Shown: positions 8,397-18,609, numbered from the stretch's first letter. The stretch is DNA of 64,000 bases from Allorhizobium pseudoryzae (GCF_011046245.1 NZ_CP049244.1:186001-250000), one strand, 5' to 3'. The notes: generated by a model from the sequence alone, not told the origin. A program made the numbers and translations.

Positions 8397-10256
8397 CTAC
8401 CGGGAATGAGAGAGGATGACATCCAAGAAGGCTTCGCCGAAACGTTCAAGTTTCGACGGGCCGATGCCTGGAATATCCAGCATCTCGTCATTGTCGGTCG
8501 GTCTTTCGGTTGCCAGCGCCACGAGCGTCGTATCGGCGAAGACGACATAGGGCGGCACGCCGAGCTCCTTGGCAATCTCTGTGCGCACGCCGCGCAAGGC
8601 CTGGAAAAGCTCAAGATCGGCGCCTTCCAGTCCCGCCTTGGCGCTGCCCGCCGCTGGTGAGGTGCGACGCGATGCCTTGCCGGTGGTGGGCCTGTCCTTG
8701 CGGAAGCGCACCTCCCGTTCCCGCTTGAAGACTGCCCTTGCCTCCGGCTCGATCTTCAGGGCGCCGTAGGCTGCGTGATCGACCGACACCAGCCCCGCCG
8801 CCAGCATCTGGCGGTAGACAGATTGCCATGTCTTTGCGGGCAGATCTTTTCCCGCGCCGAAGACCGGCATGCCGACATGGCCGGCGCGCTCCGTCTTTTC
8901 GTTCTCATTGCCCAGCAGCACATCCACCAGGTGACCCGTGCCAAAGCGTTCTCCCGTACGGTAGACCGCCGCCAGCGCCTTAATGGCTGCCTCGGTCCCG
9001 TCCCAGGTCTCCACCGGCTTGAGGCAGGTGTCGCAATTGCCGCAGGCGCCGCCATGGGCTTCGCCGAAATGCTTGAGAATGGCCTGCCGGCGGCAGCCTG
9101 CGGTTTCGCAGATCGCCAATAGCGCGTTCAGCTTGGCCCGTTCGACCCGTTTGATGTCGGGCGTCGCATTGCCCTCGTCGATCATCCGCCCGCGCTGGAT
9201 GACATCGGCCATGCCATACGCCATCCATACTTCGGAGGGCAGGCCGTCGCGCCCGGCGCGGCCGGTCTCCTGGTAATAGGCCTCCACCGAACCCGGCAGA
9301 TCGAGATGCGCCACATAGCGCACGTTCGGCTTGTCGATCCCCATGCCGAAGGCGACGGTCGCGACAAGGCAAAGCTCGTCTTCCTTGAGGAACGCATCCT
9401 GATGCCGGTCGCGGATCTCCCGCTCCATACCGGCGTGATAGGCGAGTGCGCGAATACCTTGCGCGTTCAACCATTCGGCCGTGTCCTCTACCTTGGCGCG
9501 CGACAGGCAGTAGACGATGCCGCTCGAACCCTTGTGGCGGGCAAGAAAACGCAGCAATTGCTGGCGCGGCTGGTCTCTCTCGACGATTTCATACCCGATG
9601 TTCGGCCGGTCGAAGGAGGTGGTAAAGACTGCAGCCGCCTGCAGCCTCAGCTTGTCGATGATGTCTTCGCGGGTGTGTGGATCGGCGGTCGCCGTCAGGG
9701 CCAGGCGCGGCACGCCGGGATAATCTTCCGCAAGACGCCCGAGTTCGTGGTATTCGGGGCGGAAATCATGGCCCCACTGGGATACGCAGTGGGCTTCATC
9801 GATGGCAAACAGCGCAATGCGGGCGCTGCCGATCAGGTCCCGGAATGCCGGGGTTACGATTCGCTCCGGCGTGACATAGAGCAGATCCAGTTCCCCCTGC
9901 TGCACGGCCCGGCGAACCTCGACAAACTCGTCCCGCGACAGGGACGAATTGAGGGCGGCGGCGCGCACGCCAAGCTGTTTCAGTGCCTCCACCTGATCGC
10001 GCATCAAGGCAATGAGCGGCGAGACGACAATGCCGATGCCCTCCCGGCACAGCGCCGGGATCTGGAAACAAAGCGATTTTCCGGCCCCTGTTGGAAACAG
10101 CACGACGGCATCGCCACCCTTTATCACCTGATCGACGACCTCCTCCTGCCGTCCGCGGAAAGCGGAATAGCCATAGATTTGCTTCAGCACGGAACGCGGG
10201 CTTCGGAGTGCTGCATCGGCAAACAGCGCTTCGGTCGGAGATGTCATCTGCGGCAT
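8397..10256 (-). CDS. recQ: ATP-dependent DNA helicase RecQ
   Basis: 619 residues, the normal RecQ length. In order: helicase core with Walker A '[11 protein letters not shown]', DEAH box '[16 protein letters not shown]', motif VI '[10 protein letters not shown]', a four-cysteine zinc site in the RQC region ('CETAGCRRQ' then 'CGNCDTC'), winged helix, and a C-terminal HRDC domain ending '[14 protein letters not shown]'. It unwinds DNA 3'-5' in recombination and replication-fork repair. Start: ATG at 10256, with a second in-frame ATG at 10247 that cannot be excluded. Flanking genes are unrelated. Confidence 0.95.
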   Translation of the reverse strand: MPQMTSPTEALFADAALRSPRSVLKQIYGYSAFRGRQEEVVDQVIKGGDAVVLFPTGAGKSLCFQIPALCREGIGIVVSPLIALMRDQVEALKQLGVRAAALNSSLSRDEFVEVRRAVQQGELDLLYVTPERIVTPAFRDLIGSARIALFAIDEAHCVSQWGHDFRPEYHELGRLAEDYPGVPRLALTATADPHTREDIIDKLRLQAAAVFTTSFDRPNIGYEIVERDQPRQQLLRFLARHKGSSGIVYCLSRAKVEDTAEWLNAQGIRALAYHAGMEREIRDRHQDAFLKEDELCLVATVAFGMGIDKPNVRYVAHLDLPGSVEAYYQETGRAGRDGLPSEVWMAYGMADVIQRGRMIDEGNATPDIKRVERAKLNALLAICETAGCRRQAILKHFGEAHGGACGNCDTCLKPVETWDGTEAAIKALAAVYRTGERFGTGHLVDVLLGNENEKTERAGHVGMPVFGAGKDLPAKTWQSVYRQMLAAGLVSVDHAAYGALKIEPEARAVFKREREVRFRKDRPTTGKASRRTSPAAGSAKAGLEGADLELFQALRGVRTEIAKELGVPPYVVFADTTLVALATERPTDNDEMLDIPGIGPSKLERFGEAFLDVILSHSR

Positions 10257-10531
10257 GGATTCGGCTCGAAAGGATCAAAAGTCTTCTATGGCACGGATCA
10301 GCCCGCCATTGCGAGAGCAGCGCCGCATCGAGCATGGCTTCCCAGCCGCTAGCAGGACCATCGTCCTTCGGCGGCATCGCCACATCTGACGTTTCTGGCC
10401 CCGATCCGTTCGAACAGATCGGACAACGTGATGCCAACAGACAGCCGGCAGATCATCCATGGAACGGGGACCGTGACCTTGCAAAGCCGCGCTCACCCGT
10501 TGATCTGACCCGCAAGACATCCGCCGACATG

Positions 10532-11878
10532 CTAAAGCCGATCATGCCGTTTCGTTTCGAATGCCCACGGCATGGCACGCCGCAAGCCCAAACTGCCCGA
10601 AGAGATCCTTTCCGCCGGTGGCAAACCAGGGATCGGCTCAACACCGGCTGCATTTTTGCCACGCAGCGTCTTCGATCTGGAAAAGACGCGATTCAGCCTC
10701 TTCACCCACGCCTCGTCCAGTCGGCTGACCGGACGCATAAGAAGCGCGAGAAGACCTGTGGACACGACAAATGCCGCGGCGATGCCCAGCACATTGTTGC
10801 CCAGGAGAAGGATCACCAGGCTCGCGACAGAGCCCTGCAGCGGCACGTGCAGAATATACATTGCAAACGAATGGCGGGCCAGAAACCGCGATGGAGCGGA
10901 TTGATAGACGCTGGAGAGACCCATGGCGCGCGTGCCCATGAGCAAGAGCATCGCGCCGAGGCCATGGATGAACCAGTCAGCCCGTAGGATCTGCCGCGCG
11001 GCCCATTCATCCGCCAGCCAGGCTTGCGGGAAGGATTGGTTGGTCGAACCCAGAACGAGGCCGACCAGGATGAGAGCCAGGCCCCCGGATTTGCCGAGGC
11101 GGTGGAGGAGAGGAAACCCGTATTTGGTCAGATAAACGGTTGCAACGCAGATGGCGCAGAGCGGATGAACTTTGAGAGCCGCATAGGCAAGCAGTGCGGC
11201 GATGGCACCATCCAAGAGGGCTCTCGGCCTGCTGCCAAGCAGCGCGGCGGTGATCAGAGCAAGGATGCTCCCCAAAAGCTCGTACTTCATGGTCCAAAGG
11301 ACCGAGTTATATTGACTGATACCCCGGACGAAGAGCGACAGCACGTCCAGCGCAGCGCCCGGCAGGGTGGGATAAGGCCACGGTTCCCACAGCTTCACGC
11401 CGCCGCTACGCTCCAGCCAGGACGAGCCTGTGAGGCCCGCCGCTTCGCTGTTGAACATCCACCCGCAGAAAAACAGAGCCGCAGGCAGCGCCGTCCCAAT
11501 GATCGTCAGGGGCAGAAGCCTCGGAAACCGCTTGATAACGCCGATAGCAGCCCGGCGAGGATCGGATTGGCGGACAAGATTCGAGGTCAAGACGAAACTC
11601 GACAACACGAAAAAGACCGAAACCAGAAAAGGTCCGTTGAAAGCGGCCAGCAGCACGGGACGATCGACCGAGACGAGGGAGGCTCCGAAGCCGCCGGACG
11701 GTGCTGCGGGAAGGAAACCATACAGGAAGTGGTAAACGACCACGCCGGCGGCGGCGACGCCACGCAGGAAATCCGCATCCTCGAAACGCTGTTTGCCATC
11801 CGTTTTCAAAGGCCGCTCCGCTTGCTGCTGCAGATACCTGCATCCGTTCGCTTGGGGGTGCCCCTTTGGACGAGCCAT
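10532..11878 (-). CDS. acyltransferase family 3 (OafA/ExoZ-type) membrane protein
   Basis: 448 residues from the ATG at 11878; an in-frame start at 11920 would add 14 residues. The protein has about ten hydrophobic spans beginning with 'FLRGVAAAGVVVYHF'. The R and H of this first helix match the conserved R-x(10)-H of acyltransferase-3 enzymes that acetylate or succinylate surface polysaccharides. A conserved 'SFAMYILHVPL' segment lies near the C-terminal end. The last ~50 residues are hydrophilic and cytoplasmic. It may decorate exopolysaccharide or LPS; the acyl donor and target are unknown. It stands alone between recQ and the ABC operon. Confidence 0.8.
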   Translation of the reverse strand: MARPKGHPQANGCRYLQQQAERPLKTDGKQRFEDADFLRGVAAAGVVVYHFLYGFLPAAPSGGFGASLVSVDRPVLLAAFNGPFLVSVFFVLSSFVLTSNLVRQSDPRRAAIGVIKRFPRLLPLTIIGTALPAALFFCGWMFNSEAAGLTGSSWLERSGGVKLWEPWPYPTLPGAALDVLSLFVRGISQYNSVLWTMKYELLGSILALITAALLGSRPRALLDGAIAALLAYAALKVHPLCAICVATVYLTKYGFPLLHRLGKSGGLALILVGLVLGSTNQSFPQAWLADEWAARQILRADWFIHGLGAMLLLMGTRAMGLSSVYQSAPSRFLARHSFAMYILHVPLQGSVASLVILLLGNNVLGIAAAFVVSTGLLALLMRPVSRLDEAWVKRLNRVFSRSKTLRGKNAAGVEPIPGLPPAERISSGSLGLRRAMPWAFETKRHDRL

Positions 11879-11988
11879 GTGGCGAGAGTTTGAATCGTCC
11901 GTGAGAAAACTTGGCTTCACACGAGCCGTTGTCCCGGAAAAACGAGCTGCCGACGCCCCGGCAGCACATCACATCCCTCCCCGTGCTA

Positions 11989-12028
11989 GCGCCGCTGTCG
12001 AACGCCGAACCTCCTTCGGCAGCGGCGC
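11989..12028 (-). terminator. stem-loop downstream of the phosphatase gene
   Basis: A 12-bp stem with one non-Watson-Crick pair (GCGCCGCTGTCG with CGGCAGCGGCGC) and a 16-nt loop starts 8 bases past the phosphatase stop. No T-tract follows. It probably ends or protects the ABC-operon transcript. Confidence 0.4.
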
Positions 12029-12035
12029 AAAGGCC

Positions 12036-12839
12036 TCAGACGTGCTTCATGTGAATGGCGAGCAATTCTTCGAATGAGGACCGGTTTGCCGCCAGCACCG
12101 GATGCCCCTCGAGCAAAGCGGGGCCTGTGGCGGGGAACGGTTGCGTGACGCCGCCGGCCTCGCGCACCAGGCAGAAACCGGCCATGCAGTCCCAGGCTCG
12201 CATATAGGGCTCGTAGTAGCCAACCAGCCGGCCGGCCGCGACGTAGGCAAGCATCAGCGCGCCTGATCCGTTGCGGATGAAGTTGCCGCCGCGCTGCATG
12301 AGATCGGTGATGATCGCGCCGAAGCGCTCGGGCGTAACATAACTGTTGCAGCCAACCCCCGTTAAAGCGTTCTGCAGATTGCGGGCAGGATCGAGACGCA
12401 GCGGCTTGTCGTTGAGCGTTGCCCCCAGTCCGTGCGCCGAGGCATAAAGCTCATCGGAGCACGGGACGTGAATGACGCCGACGACCGGCTCGCCATCGCG
12501 CACGATCGCCACCGATACACACCAGGTCGGCATGCCGTTGACGAATGGTGCGGTCCCGTCGATCGGATCGACGACCCAGGTGAAGCCCGAGGAACCTTCG
12601 TCATGGCCGAACTCCTCTCCGAGGAAGCCATCGGTGGCATAGATTTCGGCGACCCGCTCCTTGAGGAAGGTTTCGACATTGCGATCGGCGATGGAGACGA
12701 CGTCCTGCAGATCGCGCTTCGTCTCGATCACCAGCGTCTCGCGCCGATTGAAATAGTCGAGCGCCATGGCCCCCGCTTCGGCCGCCAGCGTCTTGGCCAG
12801 TGCAAACCGGTTGGCGAGTGCCGTATCATTCACTGTCAT
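12036..12839 (-). CDS. inositol monophosphatase family protein
   Basis: 267 residues, full length for the family. The Mg/Li-dependent phosphatase motifs are intact: 'GEEFG' (metal E), 'DPIDGT' (motif A) and 'RAWDCMAGFCL' (motif B with the WD pair). Such enzymes remove phosphate from inositol-1-phosphate, histidinol phosphate or sugar phosphates. It is the last gene of a five-gene ABC-importer operon, 31 bases after the ATPase. That placement suggests it dephosphorylates what the importer brings in. This is inference; the family alone does not fix the substrate. Confidence 0.88.
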   Translation of the reverse strand: MTVNDTALANRFALAKTLAAEAGAMALDYFNRRETLVIETKRDLQDVVSIADRNVETFLKERVAEIYATDGFLGEEFGHDEGSSGFTWVVDPIDGTAPFVNGMPTWCVSVAIVRDGEPVVGVIHVPCSDELYASAHGLGATLNDKPLRLDPARNLQNALTGVGCNSYVTPERFGAIITDLMQRGGNFIRNGSGALMLAYVAAGRLVGYYEPYMRAWDCMAGFCLVREAGGVTQPFPATGPALLEGHPVLAANRSSFEELLAIHMKHV

Positions 12840-12870
12840 ATTCCTTTTCCTTTAAATCGTACTGGGATTT

Positions 12871-13929
12871 TCAGCCGCGGATCAACGCAATGCCGCGGTT
12901 CTTGAACGCAAGCGTGACGTCATCAGCAGCGGCATGCGCGTGATCGACGTCATGATCAATGACAAAAAGCGTGCCCACATCCGTCTCCACCTCGTATTCG
13001 ACATGGCCTCCGAGATAGGCGGAGTGCAGGACGCGCCCCTTCAAGCCCTCCATGCCGGCAGCACTGATCTTGATTGCTCCTGGTCTGACCGCGAGCTTGG
13101 CCGGCCCAGGCCCAACCTTCGAACGCAGGCGATGCTGCAGATTGCTCACCTGGACCAGAACTTCGTCGTCATCAGCGTGCATGACTTCGCATGGCAGCAC
13201 ATTCGCCTCGCCCATGAAATCGGCGATGAAGGACGAGGCCGGCGCTTCGTAGAGTTCGCGCGGCGCACCCGACTGGGCGATCGCGCCATCCTTCATCACG
13301 ATGATGCGGTCGGAAACGGCCAGCGCCTCATCCTGGTCATGGGTTACATACACAGCGGTGAATCCAAGGCGTTGCTGCAGGTCCCGGATCTCCGTTCGCA
13401 CCCGACGCCTCAGTCTGGCATCAAGGTTGGAGAGCGGCTCGTCGAGCAGAAGCACTTGCGGCTCCAGAACCAGGGCCCGCGCGACGGCGACGCGCTGCTG
13501 TTGTCCGCCGGAGAGTTCTGCCGGAAGGCGGTGGCCCATGCCGGCAAGACCGACCAGCTTCAGCCCCTCCTCCGCCTTTTCGCGCGCTTCCTTCTTGCCA
13601 AGACCCGAGGATTGCAGGCCGTAGGCAACGTTTTCGAGCGAGGTCATGTGCGGAAAGAGGGCATAGGACTGGAAGACCATCGAGACATCGCGCTCATTGG
13701 CGGGAAGCATGGTCACGTCCTTGCCCCCGAGCAGGATGCGCCCGGATGTCGGATGCTCGAGCCCGGCCAGCATGCGCAATGTCGTCGTCTTGCCGCAGCC
13801 GGAGGGACCGAGCAGGGTCACCAATGTACCGGGCTCGATTGTCAGTGAAAGATCGGCAATGGCTGTAAAGGCACCGAAGGTCTTGCGGACATTCTGAAAG
13901 GTGACGGACCCGGCTTTGACGGTGATCAT
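12871..13929 (-). CDS. ABC importer ATPase (FbpC/PotA/AfuC type)
   Basis: 352 residues. Walker A 'GPSGCGKTTTLRML', Q-loop 'VFQSYALFPH', signature 'LSGGQQQRVAVARAL', Walker B 'VLLLDEPLSNLD', H-loop 'YVTHDQDEA', then a C-terminal TOBE regulatory domain (about 240-350). It powers the fused permease whose gene ends 4 bases inside this one (ATGA overlap), so translation is coupled. The subfamily includes ferric, polyamine, phosphonate and hexose-phosphate importers; the binding proteins argue against iron here. Confidence 0.9.
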   Translation of the reverse strand: MITVKAGSVTFQNVRKTFGAFTAIADLSLTIEPGTLVTLLGPSGCGKTTTLRMLAGLEHPTSGRILLGGKDVTMLPANERDVSMVFQSYALFPHMTSLENVAYGLQSSGLGKKEAREKAEEGLKLVGLAGMGHRLPAELSGGQQQRVAVARALVLEPQVLLLDEPLSNLDARLRRRVRTEIRDLQQRLGFTAVYVTHDQDEALAVSDRIIVMKDGAIAQSGAPRELYEAPASSFIADFMGEANVLPCEVMHADDDEVLVQVSNLQHRLRSKVGPGPAKLAVRPGAIKISAAGMEGLKGRVLHSAYLGGHVEYEVETDVGTLFVIDHDVDHAHAAADDVTLAFKNRGIALIRG

Positions 13930-16157
13930 GCAGTTTTCTCCTGACCGAGAGGAACGGGACGGGTGTTGCCGAGACCGGCGACACGGTTTTCGCGGCGCAG
14001 CTTGCGTTCGCCGACGAGGAGCTGGAAGCCGCCGATGACGCTGATCATTACGACGATCAGCATCGAGGAGTAGGCGATGGCCACGCCGTATTCGCCATTT
14101 TCCACGAGACCGACGATGTAGGAGGTCGCCATGTTGTACTGCGCGCTGACGAGGAAGATGACCGCGCTGATCGAGGTGATGGCACGAACGAAGGAATAGA
14201 CGAGCGCCGCGGTGATTGCCGGCCGCAACAGCGGCAGGATGATCTTGCGCACGGTGCGGAAGCTGTTCGCCCTCAGCGTCAGCGAGGCCTCATCCAGGCT
14301 CTTGTCGAGCTGGCTCATCGCGGCGATCCCGCCCCGCACACCGACCGGCATGTTGCGGAAGACGAAGCAAGCGATCAGGATCAGAGCCGTGCCGGTCATT
14401 TCGAGCGGCGGCAGGTTGAAGGCCATGATGTAGCTGACGCCGATGACCGTGCCCGGAATGGCGAAACTCATCATCAGCGCGAATTCGAACAGGTTGCGAC
14501 CCGCAAACTTCTGCCGCACGATGATGTATGCGGTCAGCAGGCCGACGGCTGCCGTGAGGGGCGCGGAAATGAGCGCGATCTCCATGGTCGTCCAGAAGGA
14601 GTTCCACGCGACACCCGTCCAGGCGATCGAACCGTTCTGGATGCTGACCGAAAAGGCACGGGCGTAGTGATCGAGCGTCAGCGTGTTGTCGAGGCCCCAG
14701 GTGGTGACGAAACCGCCGAACAGGATCATGCCATAGACGACGACGGTAAAGATCATCCACGGGATGACGATGGCATGCACGCCGATCGACAGCCCGCGCG
14801 GCAGGGCGATGTGGGCACCGCTGTCTCCCTTGCCGGTGACCGTCGCAAAGTTCTTGCCCGAGAGCCAGACGCGTTGTGCCAGGAAGGCCGACAGCGTGAA
14901 GACGAGCAGAACGAGTGCCAGAACGGCGGCACGTGATGGATCATTCTGGGAGCCGACCACGGCAAAGAAGATTTCGGTCGAGAGCACGCCATTGCTGCCG
15001 CCAAGCACCAGCGGATTGCCGAAATCGGCCATGCTCTCGATGAAACCGATCAGGAAGGCATTGGCGAGGCCCGGCTTCATCAGAGGCAGCGAGACCCGCC
15101 AGAAGGTGCGCCAGCGGTCCGCCCGCAGCGTCTGTGATGCCTCTTCCATCGACGGGCTGACCCCCTCGACGACGCCAATCAGGACCAAAAACGAGATCGG
15201 CGTGAAGGAGAGGACCTGCGCAATCCAGATGCCGGTCAGGCCGTAGAGCCAGCGGCCGGGTTCGATGCCAAACAGGCTGGACAGGCTTTCGGTGACCACG
15301 CCGGCGCGACCGAAGAGCAGCACGAGCGCAAGGCCGATGACGAAGGGCGGCGTGATGATCGGCAGGACGGTCAGGACACGCAGGCCCTTCTTGAAGGGAA
15401 AGCGGGTGCGCGTCGCCACCAGTGCGAAGGCCAGCCCCAGCAGGGTGGAGGCGCTGGCCGTCATCATCGCCAGGGTGAAGGTGCGCCAGGCAACGCCGCA
15501 GCGCCCGTCACCGATCACGCAGCTCAGGCTCCAGATGCCGGGATCCTGCAGGTTGCGGATGAACCCATCGGGTTTGAACGAACCGTCAAAATCCTGGACC
15601 GCAGCGACAAGCATGCTGCCGATTGGATAGAAAACGAAGACGAAGACCAGAAACACCAGGATCGAGATGGAACCGACGACGAAAGCATCGCCTTTCATTA
15701 CGCCGCGCTCAACGAGTCCGAAGGCAAACATCAGCACGAAGAAGATGGCGGTCGACACCGCACCGGCGCCCATGGAGGGCTGCCCGTCGGCAAGCGAGCC
15801 AAAGAGGTTCTCGCTGATCGCCCAGGTCCAGCCGGTAAAGCCGATCGCAAGTCCCTGCAGGCAGAGGTAGACAAGGCCCGCTGCACCGGCTGCGGCAAAG
15901 AGAGCGCCACGCCGCATCGGATCGGCCATGAAGCGTGCCGCAAGACCAAGTCCGAAGAAGAGGACGACGCCGATCAGCCAGATGCGCCCGTGCATGGCAA
16001 GCTGCAGCACGCCGGGCGCCGTCTCCGCGGTGAAGGGAAAACCGTTCAGCCAGGTCAGGCTGAAGAAGCCGGCTTCCAGCCTGTACCAGGGTAAAAGGAG
16101 GAAGGACGCGACGGCCAGAGCCAGCAACAGGTCCAGTCTGCGGTTGCCATGTCTCAT
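13926..16157 (-). CDS. ABC importer permease, two fused transmembrane domains
   Basis: 743 residues from the ATG at 16157; an ATG at 16169 would add four. Two binding-protein-dependent permease domains lie in one chain. Each has an EAA coupling loop, 'EEASQTLRADRWRTF' in the first half and 'DEASLTLRANSFRTV' in the second. An additional hydrophobic N-terminal block of about 200 residues precedes the first domain. This FbpB/AfuB layout makes a homodimer or an internally paired channel unnecessary. The gene sits between the binding protein gene (66-78 bp upstream) and the ATPase (4-nt overlap). Confidence 0.9.
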   Translation of the reverse strand: MRHGNRRLDLLLALAVASFLLLPWYRLEAGFFSLTWLNGFPFTAETAPGVLQLAMHGRIWLIGVVLFFGLGLAARFMADPMRRGALFAAAGAAGLVYLCLQGLAIGFTGWTWAISENLFGSLADGQPSMGAGAVSTAIFFVLMFAFGLVERGVMKGDAFVVGSISILVFLVFVFVFYPIGSMLVAAVQDFDGSFKPDGFIRNLQDPGIWSLSCVIGDGRCGVAWRTFTLAMMTASASTLLGLAFALVATRTRFPFKKGLRVLTVLPIITPPFVIGLALVLLFGRAGVVTESLSSLFGIEPGRWLYGLTGIWIAQVLSFTPISFLVLIGVVEGVSPSMEEASQTLRADRWRTFWRVSLPLMKPGLANAFLIGFIESMADFGNPLVLGGSNGVLSTEIFFAVVGSQNDPSRAAVLALVLLVFTLSAFLAQRVWLSGKNFATVTGKGDSGAHIALPRGLSIGVHAIVIPWMIFTVVVYGMILFGGFVTTWGLDNTLTLDHYARAFSVSIQNGSIAWTGVAWNSFWTTMEIALISAPLTAAVGLLTAYIIVRQKFAGRNLFEFALMMSFAIPGTVIGVSYIMAFNLPPLEMTGTALILIACFVFRNMPVGVRGGIAAMSQLDKSLDEASLTLRANSFRTVRKIILPLLRPAITAALVYSFVRAITSISAVIFLVSAQYNMATSYIVGLVENGEYGVAIAYSSMLIVVMISVIGGFQLLVGERKLRRENRVAGLGNTRPVPLGQEKTA

Positions 16158-16235
16158 GGTCGACCTCATTCATAGATGTCCGTTCGAAAGGGAGGGGCCG
16201 GCAACCCTCAGGCTGCCGACCGGTCGCGGCAAAGA

Positions 16236-17261
16236 TCACCGGGCGATGGCGCCGATCTCACGATCCCAGCGTTCCAGCAGTGCCTTGCGCTTGGCAGGGT
16301 CGCCGAAGGTCTTGAAGTCGTAGTCGATCAGCTTGATGTCTTCGAACCGCGGCGCTTCCTTCGGAATTTCCGCGCTCTTGTTCGACGGCAGCTGGAAGGA
16401 CTTGGCGTCCTTCATGCGAGACTGGACTTCCGGCTTCAGTGACCAGTCGTACCAGGCCTTGGCATTCTCCATGTTGCGGGCACCCTTGACGATCGACATG
16501 GAGCCGATCTCGTAGCCGGTCCCTTCGCACGGTGCGATCGACTTGACCGGGAAGCCTTCGGCCGTCTGGGCGACCGCATCATGCATGAAGACGATACCCA
16601 GCCCGGTCTCGCCGCGTGCGGCCGCCTTGACCGGCGCCGAGCCGGACTTGGTGTACTGCGACACGTTGACGTTGAGCGCCTTCAGATAGTCGAAGGCCTT
16701 GTCTTCGCCCATGATCTGAACAAGCGAGGCAAGGGCGGTATAGGCGGTGCCGGACGAGTTCGGGTTGGCGATCTGGATCTCGCCCTTCAGCTCCGGCGCG
16801 AGGAGATCAGCCCAGCAGGCCGGCTCCTTGTAGCCCTTCTGCTTGAAGATATCCGTGTTGTATCCCCAGCCAAGGGCACCGGCGTAGACGCCGACGGTCT
16901 TGAAGCCCGAGCTCTCGGCCTGGCTCTTGGCCCAGTTTTGAAGCTGGTCGAGCATCGGCGACTTGTATTCAGCCGTCAGCCCCTCGGAAGCGGCCTGCAG
17001 ATGGGGATCGCCTGTGCCGGCCCACCAGAGGTCGGTCTTCGGATTGCGGGCTTCGGCGCGGATCTTGGCATAGGCCTCGCCGGAAGACATCCGCACCATG
17101 TTGACCTTGATGTCATGGGATTTCTCGAAATCGCCCTTCATCTGCTCGCAGATCACCACGTCTGCCGCGCAAATGAGGTTGAGTTCGCCGGCGGCAAGTG
17201 CCGAGCCTGCGCTCAAGCTGGTTCCGGCAAAAAGAAGCGTGGAAAGCACTGTCAGTCGCAT
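16236..17261 (-). CDS. periplasmic binding protein of ABC importer, copy 2 (AfuA-like)
   Basis: 341 residues with a Sec signal peptide (residues 1-24, cleavage after 'ALAA'). The fold is the FbpA/AfuA class of binding proteins. Four cysteines (C31, C38, one in 'PACWADL', one in 'APCEGTGYEIG') are shared with the paralogue encoded immediately upstream and could form two disulfides. The tandem tyrosines that ferric-binding FbpA proteins use for iron are absent, while the 'NSSGTAYT' loop is of the anion-binding kind. I therefore favour a phosphorylated organic ligand over iron, as known for AfuA with hexose phosphates. The substrate is untested. Confidence 0.85.
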   Translation of the reverse strand: MRLTVLSTLLFAGTSLSAGSALAAGELNLICAADVVICEQMKGDFEKSHDIKVNMVRMSSGEAYAKIRAEARNPKTDLWWAGTGDPHLQAASEGLTAEYKSPMLDQLQNWAKSQAESSGFKTVGVYAGALGWGYNTDIFKQKGYKEPACWADLLAPELKGEIQIANPNSSGTAYTALASLVQIMGEDKAFDYLKALNVNVSQYTKSGSAPVKAAARGETGLGIVFMHDAVAQTAEGFPVKSIAPCEGTGYEIGSMSIVKGARNMENAKAWYDWSLKPEVQSRMKDAKSFQLPSNKSAEIPKEAPRFEDIKLIDYDFKTFGDPAKRKALLERWDREIGAIAR

Positions 17262-17322
17262 GGGTATCCTCCTGTTTTTTGCGTCTGATGGTCATCGAAG
17301 AAAATGGACAAACCTTCGGCGG

Positions 17323-17341
17323 CGGTGCCAAAAGGGCACCG
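17323..17341 (-). other. small stem-loop between the two binding-protein genes
   Basis: CGGTGCC and GGCACCG form a perfect 7-bp stem over a 5-nt loop in the 109-bp gap between the first and second binding-protein genes. There is no T-tract. Such hairpins often stabilise the upstream message so that one binding protein exceeds the rest of the transporter. Confidence 0.35.
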
Positions 17342-17370
17342 GGTCGGTGGGTCGTCCGGTCGTGGCAAAG

Positions 17371-18393
17371 TCAGTGTGTCGGGTTGATGTCCGTGTCGAA
17401 GCGGCTCAGCAGCCGACTTCGTTGTTCCGGTGAGCCGAATGTCGCGAAGTCATAATCGACCATCTTGATCATCGAGATATCGGGGGCGGCGAGCGGCAGT
17501 ACGGCCTTGGCGTTGGACGGCACCTGGTTCTGGCCGGCAGCCGCACCCGTCGCCTGGCCTTCGGGGCTCAGGGCAAAATCGACGAAGCGGCGCGCTTCTT
17601 CCAGATTGCGGGCACCCTTGACGATACTGACCGCACCGATCTCGTAGCCGGTGCCCTCACAAGGCGCGACGATGACAAGCGGCGCGCCTGCCTCTTTCTG
17701 AGTGACGGCGTCATGCAGGAAGGAGATGCCGACCGTGATTTCCCCCCTGCCTGCCGCCTTGACCGGTTCGGCACCAGCCTTGGTGTATTCGACGATGTTC
17801 CGGCCAAGCTCCGCCATATAGGCAAAGGCCTCGTCCTCGCCCAGCAACTGCACCAATGTGACGAGCGTGGTAAAGGCGGTTCCGGAGGAGTGCGGATTGC
17901 CAGACAGGATATGGCCCCGATAGATCGGCTTGGAGAGATCCTTCCAGCAGTTCGGCGCCGGCAATCCCGCCGCAGAGAGGAGGTTTCTATTGTAGGCAAA
18001 CCCGAGGGCGCCGGCGTAAAGGCCAATGGATGTGCCGCCGGACAGGGAAAAGAAATTGCGCGCCCAGGGCAGGAGATTGGCTTCCTGTTTCGGGCGATAC
18101 GGCTCCAGCAACCCTTCGTAAGCCGCCTGCAGATGCGTGATCCCGGTTCCGCCCCACCAGACATCAACGGTCGGGGCGTCCTTGTCGGCCCGGACCCGGT
18201 CGAGGATCTCGCCGGTGCTCATGCGCGGCATGTTGACCTCAAGCCCGGTCTTGGCTTCGTAGGTCTTTTCCATCACCGCACACCAGACCTCGTCGACGCC
18301 GCACAAAACGTTCAGCGTGTTGGAAGCGTGGCACGTCGTGATCGCGGCGAAAGTTCCGAGAACCCCCGCGCCGATGGCAGTCAGCAACCTCAC
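17371..18393 (-). CDS. periplasmic binding protein of ABC importer, copy 1 (AfuA-like)
   Basis: 340 residues from a GTG at 18393 with 'AGGGAGGA' 5-6 bases upstream. This matches the length of the paralogue at 16236; a longer frame to 18465 adds a non-signal-like extension. A signal peptide ends near 'TTCHA'. It shares with the downstream copy the spaced cysteines ('LCGVDEVWC', 'PNCWKDL', 'APCEGTGYEIG'), 'NPHSSGTAFT' and the 'MVDYDFATFG' C-terminus, so the pair is a tandem duplication that has diverged widely. It is the first gene of the operon, divergent from the response regulator. The two copies may widen the ligand range. Confidence 0.83.
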   Translation of the reverse strand: MRLLTAIGAGVLGTFAAITTCHASNTLNVLCGVDEVWCAVMEKTYEAKTGLEVNMPRMSTGEILDRVRADKDAPTVDVWWGGTGITHLQAAYEGLLEPYRPKQEANLLPWARNFFSLSGGTSIGLYAGALGFAYNRNLLSAAGLPAPNCWKDLSKPIYRGHILSGNPHSSGTAFTTLVTLVQLLGEDEAFAYMAELGRNIVEYTKAGAEPVKAAGRGEITVGISFLHDAVTQKEAGAPLVIVAPCEGTGYEIGAVSIVKGARNLEEARRFVDFALSPEGQATGAAAGQNQVPSNAKAVLPLAAPDISMIKMVDYDFATFGSPEQRSRLLSRFDTDINPTH

Positions 18394-18471
18394 AATCGTC
18401 CTCCCTTGGAACCTCCCCGTTCCAATGTTCGAACCATGTCGATAACGGCGTCGGCTCGCAATCAAAGAATG

Positions 18472-18550
18472 GTTACCGATCTTTCAACAGGCTTGCACGC
18501 GCTGTTTCAGAGATTGCAAATGTTACAATTGTGACGATCGCCGCTGTTAC
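18472..18550. promoter_or_regulatory. candidate response-regulator sites in the divergent promoter region
   Basis: The 216-bp gap between the ABC operon (minus) and the two-component genes (plus) holds three GTTAC boxes at 18472, 18522 and 18546. The middle one lies in a near-perfect 14-bp palindrome, GTTACAATTGTGAC. OmpR-type regulators usually bind direct repeats, so these are plausible operators for the adjacent regulator. No experimental or consensus support was available. Confidence 0.35.
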
Positions 18551-18609
18551 GAAGTAGTCTTTGGCGTTTTTCTCCGGTCCGGCTATGATGTCGGTGGGAG
18601 GACTGCAAC

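Noticed and set aside
12871..18393. Ferric iron ABC transporter annotation
   Set aside because: Both binding proteins lack the tandem tyrosine iron site, and a phosphatase is in the operon; kept as general AfuA-like importer instead.
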